Source: Symsagittifera roscoffensis (Eukaryota > Xenacoelomorpha > Acoela > Convolutidae). From it: a DNA stretch of 64,000 bases. Each line of letters begins with the position of its first letter. Within the stretch, counting starts at the first letter, position 1. Location: positions 84,776,012 to 84,840,011 of the forward strand of contig NC_087062.1 of the NCBI RefSeq assembly GCF_963678635.1, given 5' to 3'. Of the stretch, positions 60,425 through 64,000 are shown one piece after another. The position numbers and the translations under genes are program-made. The notes beneath the pieces are model-generated. The model was not told the origin of the DNA, ran no database searches, and saw nothing but the letters and a program-made list of their open reading frames with translations.

Positions 60425-62903
60425 ACAGAGGGACCACCGGCTAGGTGAGATGCCCTTGCCGATCCAACCTGCGCAGCCATTCATCGGAGCGAAAAGACAA
60501 CGTGATGGGCAAGGCCCGTCACATTCAGTCGACTCTCCAACAGCCGCTCCTCCTCCGAAGAGAGTGAGGGTGAGCGAAATAGAGATCCAGACGTCGGAGA
60601 CGATTGAGACGTTGGAGAAGAAAGAGAGAGATCAGAGCAAGCTGTGCGCCAAACTCCAGGAGTATAGGGCGATAGCTCGAGAAAGAGACGAATGGAAAAA
60701 GAAGTACGAGGATCTGCAGGTGGCCTACAAGGAGGATGAAATAAAGCACCTGACGGAGCTGTATATGGCAAAGGTGTGCCAAGTGTCACAGGAGGTTCTG
60801 GCGACGATGAAGTCCTCGGAGGGATCCAGGGACACACGCCCCAAAACAAGAGTACAGGAGCTGTGTACATCGAGAGGGACCGAGGCTCCTCAGCAGACAC
60901 AACAGTCTGCTCCCAGTCAGAGGAACACGATACCAGACCCTTCTGACACCTATCTCGCTCCCCACTTCCAAGAATCATTCAACCAAGTGGCCAGAGCAAC
61001 AATGGATGAGATTAACAGAACCACTGGGCGGAGATTGGGTAGGATCGTCCCTTCCCAACGTCGTGATCATTCACCCAACAGTTCGGAGCGAGCGTCCCGC
61101 ACGGTAACGTCCTCGGGGACTGTGCATGGCGGAACCTTTCAAAAGTCTCGCGTGGTAGACATTAGAAAGAATCTGATGGCACGTCACCAGTTCACGCAAG
61201 TGGCCGCGGAGCATCCTCGAGCCTGCCTGAATGACATGAGCTGCAACCCCGCTACGAGCGACCAGGTAATTCCCCCAGGGAATCGCCACTTGATCATAGG
61301 AGACAGTTTGATGAGGGATCTGAATGAGATCTTCGTCTATGGTCAGACTACCGCTCTGTCCTTTGGAGCAGCCTCAGTGGCTCAGGTCATCAAGATGATG
61401 GAGTTCCAGAGCAAAGATTACCTGGATACGCTGGTAATAATGCTGGGAACCAACGACGTCTCGAGAGCCCCAGTGACTCCGGAGAGCAAGTGGGAGCCTC
61501 TATTGGTCTGCCTCCTGAACGAACTAAAAGAGAAGTATAGGCCCAGGCTTGTGGTGCTGTGCACGATACCACAGAACCCGATGTTGGGCACCGTAGTGGC
61601 AGATTTTACGAATGGCAACGTGACCCGGTGGAACGAAATGACCCGCAGTCTGGTGAGAAACAACCCTGGCGAGCTGCGACTTCTGGATCTCGAGAACATG
61701 TTGCGCATGATTGATCACATCGCGCTCACCCGAGATGGGATACATTTCAACACTCAACGAGGGAGACACTGGATCAATGACGTATTTCAGACGCAGTTGA
61801 GGGAAGTGGAGCAGGAGTCGAGGGCGACCAGTTCACTGGCTTGGACCAGTTCGACCGGAGGAGGTAGAATAAGGGGAAGCGTGCCCGAATCCCTTGTCAA
61901 CCGCCTAGGGCCCCTGGCAACGGAGACGGCTACAGCTGCACCCATCACTCCGAGCTCAAACGTAAGAGAGTGGCTAGGGACTGCTCCTCCTCCCAGAGCA
62001 CAACCGCTGGAAAGCCGACTTGGGAGATCGGTTGATCAGAACAGGAATAACTCCCAGACCGTGTCTAGGAGGAATGACCCGCCCGCTACGGCAAACCCTG
62101 CTTCAGCAGCAGGACCGTCGACAAGCGCCGTGCCGGCGGAGGGAGTTGAACCAAGCAGCGTGCTGCTTTGGAACCCTCCAGACCCTAGTCATTGGGAACA
62201 GTACATGACGGACATGTCATCGAAGTTGAACATGAATACCTTGACGTGTCGGGAGGACGCAATGAGAATGATCGGCGGAGAAGGACCCACAGTGTCGCGA
62301 CTATATCGAATACCAGGCGTGGATTGGCTGCTAGCAGAGCAGGAGCAGTTCAGCTCCACGACTACGCTCCAGCATGCAGACCTGAACGGATTGCCTCAGG
62401 ACAATACCTTTGGACCTCTGAATACCCGGTCTCTTACGGACGTCCGCCAGAGAGCCAGGGAACTGACGCCACCTGCTCGTAAGGGCAAGTTTCAGACAGA
62501 TAGCAAGCCTAACAACAAGCATCACATGATGTACAGGCAGTTTGCTAAACCACCAGGTCAGACGCCTGGCGAATATTCAAGAGACTACCCCCGAGCGACC
62601 ACGGTGGATGGGGATGACAGGAAATACGAGGAACTGAAGGCCCCAGTTGGTGACGGCCTGTTTGTCGCCTATGATCCCTTGGATATGAAAGCGGCCAAGT
62701 ACCTGATAGTGGCGAGTTCGGATTATCTCTACACGCCCCGTTTTCTCTTTTGGCCCGACGTGATTTTCTTGACGGCGCATAAATTGGACTGGGGACAGTC
62801 AATAGGCATGATGATAAGTGTGCGAAGGGTGGTCAGCATGGAACCGCAGGTGATAGTGGTTGCAGGCTCGAATGATCATCTGCAAAGCAGGGGTTTGTTG
62901 TAA
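60375..62903 (+). CDS. Element 2 ORF with SGNH (GDSL) hydrolase domain
   Basis: 842 codons open. Residues about 70-135 form a charged coiled coil (KLQEYRAIARERDEWKKKYE). Residues about 300-475 hold all SGNH-hydrolase blocks: LIIGDSLMRDL (nucleophile Ser), LDTLVIMLGTNDVSR (block III Asn) and TRDGIHFNTQRG (Asp-x-x-His). A Pro/Ser-rich linker follows. The end (KYLIVASSDYLY...VIVVAGSNDHLQSRGL) repeats SGNH-like features and may be a second, degenerate copy. SGNH esterase domains are known from ORF1 of some CR1-like LINEs. Finding one in an ORF downstream of a gypsy pol is unusual. The first residues up to about 30 are probably out of the true frame. A frameshift at about 62900 separates this from the downstream part. 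Confidence 0.75.
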   Translation: MEKCLATTWLVSQDLGEQRDHRLGEMPLPIQPAQPFIGAKRQRDGQGPSHSVDSPTAAPPPKRVRVSEIEIQTSETIETLEKKERDQSKLCAKLQEYRAIARERDEWKKKYEDLQVAYKEDEIKHLTELYMAKVCQVSQEVLATMKSSEGSRDTRPKTRVQELCTSRGTEAPQQTQQSAPSQRNTIPDPSDTYLAPHFQESFNQVARATMDEINRTTGRRLGRIVPSQRRDHSPNSSERASRTVTSSGTVHGGTFQKSRVVDIRKNLMARHQFTQVAAEHPRACLNDMSCNPATSDQVIPPGNRHLIIGDSLMRDLNEIFVYGQTTALSFGAASVAQVIKMMEFQSKDYLDTLVIMLGTNDVSRAPVTPESKWEPLLVCLLNELKEKYRPRLVVLCTIPQNPMLGTVVADFTNGNVTRWNEMTRSLVRNNPGELRLLDLENMLRMIDHIALTRDGIHFNTQRGRHWINDVFQTQLREVEQESRATSSLAWTSSTGGGRIRGSVPESLVNRLGPLATETATAAPITPSSNVREWLGTAPPPRAQPLESRLGRSVDQNRNNSQTVSRRNDPPATANPASAAGPSTSAVPAEGVEPSSVLLWNPPDPSHWEQYMTDMSSKLNMNTLTCREDAMRMIGGEGPTVSRLYRIPGVDWLLAEQEQFSSTTTLQHADLNGLPQDNTFGPLNTRSLTDVRQRARELTPPARKGKFQTDSKPNNKHHMMYRQFAKPPGQTPGEYSRDYPRATTVDGDDRKYEELKAPVGDGLFVAYDPLDMKAAKYLIVASSDYLYTPRFLFWPDVIFLTAHKLDWGQSIGMMISVRRVVSMEPQVIVVAGSNDHLQSRGLL

Positions 62904-64000
62904 CGCTGACGGATGGGTCGATCCCGAGCAATGAGGTCATAGGAGAGGCGATAATGACATTGCTCTCGGCGATGGCTGAGGTAGAAACAACAGAAAAACA
63001 ACGTTTCACCCAAAATGTAGTAAAGGTGGTCTTTGTGTTGTGACCAGGGTACGCTGCATTGCCAGAACCCCTTCAGTTTGTGTACACGATGGTCACAACG
63101 ATAGCGGACGGACGGTTCAACGTAATAATTCCTGCCCCGAACAGAATGGTAGACCCTAACAATTATTACGTATCCCGATCTGAGCTTCCTGCCGTTTGGG
63201 CTGATATTTCCAATGCCATACAGGGACTCAAAGATTGTAGCACAACTCTGTTGGTGTTAGATGAGGTTCTGGGGTTGTAGCTGTCCAACTTCGCCAGGTT
63301 GCTGAAGTTAAGACCAGGTGTGGATGACGATCATCTGTTAGTACAACAGGTGGCTGACGATCTCTGGTTCAGACAGATGGATCACGCAGAGAATGAGCAG
63401 GGAAGGACAGTCAGGAAAAACATGACATCAGCGGAAGAAGATCTCATGGCAATGGCTTTGCGCACGAAGCCGCACAACAACTTATGGTTGTACTTGTCAC
63501 CAAGACTGTGCACCTTGGGAGAGGACGCGTTCGAGCATGCGCCGGCAGTGATCAAAGAGATACACGCGTATCTGAAGAACTTGTTTGATGCCCGGGAGTT
63601 AGCCGGGGGTATGATGTTGAAATTGATGCAGGATGTCAACACGATGTCGTTGGAAAAGTTCCAAGCTGACGTGCTGGCCACGAGGGCACAATATGAACGA
63701 TCAGATGCTATCTTGGATGGAATGGGAGTGGGATGGACGCCATCCTTCCTGTCGACGTGCTATCCGAGGGCATCTCGGAACCTGATCGCGAGCTTCGTCA
63801 AGGATATCAGGAAGCTGTCAATTGGCCTGATATTAGCTCTGTACGTGACATTTGGTCATGAGAATTTCGTGAAGGGGCCGGCGAACCTCTTCACCCAAGC
63901 GTTGGCAGATTTGAGATTGGATGGACTCCTGACTGTGATTGCCATGACCTACGGTCGGCTGGGTGATTTGCCTGTGCTGTTGCGTTACCCCAAACAACTC
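62903..64000 (+). pseudogene. Element 2 ORF, C-terminal continuation running off the window
   Basis: From 62903 the coding sense continues in another frame (TLTDGSIPSNEVIGEAIMTL...). It is broken by TGA at 63041 and TAG at 63278, then open to the window end. It looks all-helical in the last 240 codons (LSNFARLLKLRPGVDDDHLL, DLMAMALRTKPHNNLWLYL, LADLRLDGLLTVIAMTYGRL), which might be a capsid-like or structural domain. No family is recognised. The 3' end of the element lies beyond 64000. Confidence 0.55.

Larger units (their letters stand above)
46011..64000 (+). mobile_element. Element 2: large decayed Ty3/gypsy element, 3' end outside window
   Basis: From about 46.0 kb the base composition shifts to clearly higher GC and stays so, except for an AT-rich gap near 59.7-60.1 kb. 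The plus strand carries gag, protease, RT, RNase H, integrase, a macro-domain-like region and a long SGNH-containing ORF in a consistent order. There are at least six frame changes and about ten in-frame stops (two TGA, three TAG, five TAA), and the integrase core is shortened, so the copy cannot be active. The left boundary is set only by composition, because the partner LTR is not in the window. Confidence 0.75.

Noticed and set aside
50312..64000. In-frame TAA/TAG codons in element 2 might mean a reassigned genetic code
   Set aside because: TGA also interrupts the frames (51903, 63041), there are independent frameshifts and an integrase deletion, and host genes and element 1 use normal stops. 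Simple decay explains it.

Overview
The window reads as nuclear DNA of an AT-rich animal (metazoan) genome, probably an invertebrate. The evidence is a large intronless HEAT-repeat gene, a spliced TBATA-like gene of the kind expressed in ciliated or sperm cells, a small COX7A-like mitochondrial protein, tRNA-derived SINEs, satellite arrays, and two Ty3/gypsy LTR elements of which at least one is very large. Nothing looks bacterial, and I cannot fix the phylum from sequence alone.

Host part. A minus-strand HEAT-repeat gene (2773-6036) sits behind a perfect 134-bp tandem duplication. The next 15 kb is intergenic or intronic DNA built from decayed repeats: a SINE family with a hairpin-like tail, an exact 153-bp satellite (7 copies), a 44-bp repeat (4 copies) and 162-173-bp repeats (4 copies). 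A TBATA-like gene on the minus strand has visible exons at 41146-41383, 19726-19904, 17254-17370 and 16755-16900. A COX7A-like ORF lies at 43718-43981.

Element 1 (21715-40629, minus strand, 18,915 bp) is the most striking object. Its 410-bp LTRs look identical by eye, have TG...CA ends and are flanked by a GCTC target duplication. It inserted into the first visible intron of the TBATA-like gene. In transcription order it carries: a leader with a tRNA-like primer site, a 77-codon ORF and paired hairpin repeats; two small ORFs (155 and 119 codons); a 2.6-kcodon Gag-Pol frame that has no ATG at its head; two tiny hydrophobic ORFs; a 377-codon ORF with no start codon; an 872-aa envelope-like glycoprotein; a 600-aa ORF of unknown function; and a 1.6-kb 3' region. 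Neighbouring ORFs overlap by 4, 4, 13, 26 and 50 nt, as in a compact viral genome. It looks recently active and is a good candidate for an undescribed endogenous-retrovirus-like system.

Element 2 (about 46 kb to beyond the window end, plus strand) is a GC-richer, decayed Ty3/gypsy element. After a long leader or LTR region packed with ACCCTCC motifs come gag, protease, RT, RNase H and integrase remnants, a macro-domain-like region, and a further long ORF with a complete SGNH (GDSL) hydrolase motif set. It has several frameshifts, about ten in-frame stops and a deletion in the integrase core, so it is a fossil. Its 3' end lies outside the window.
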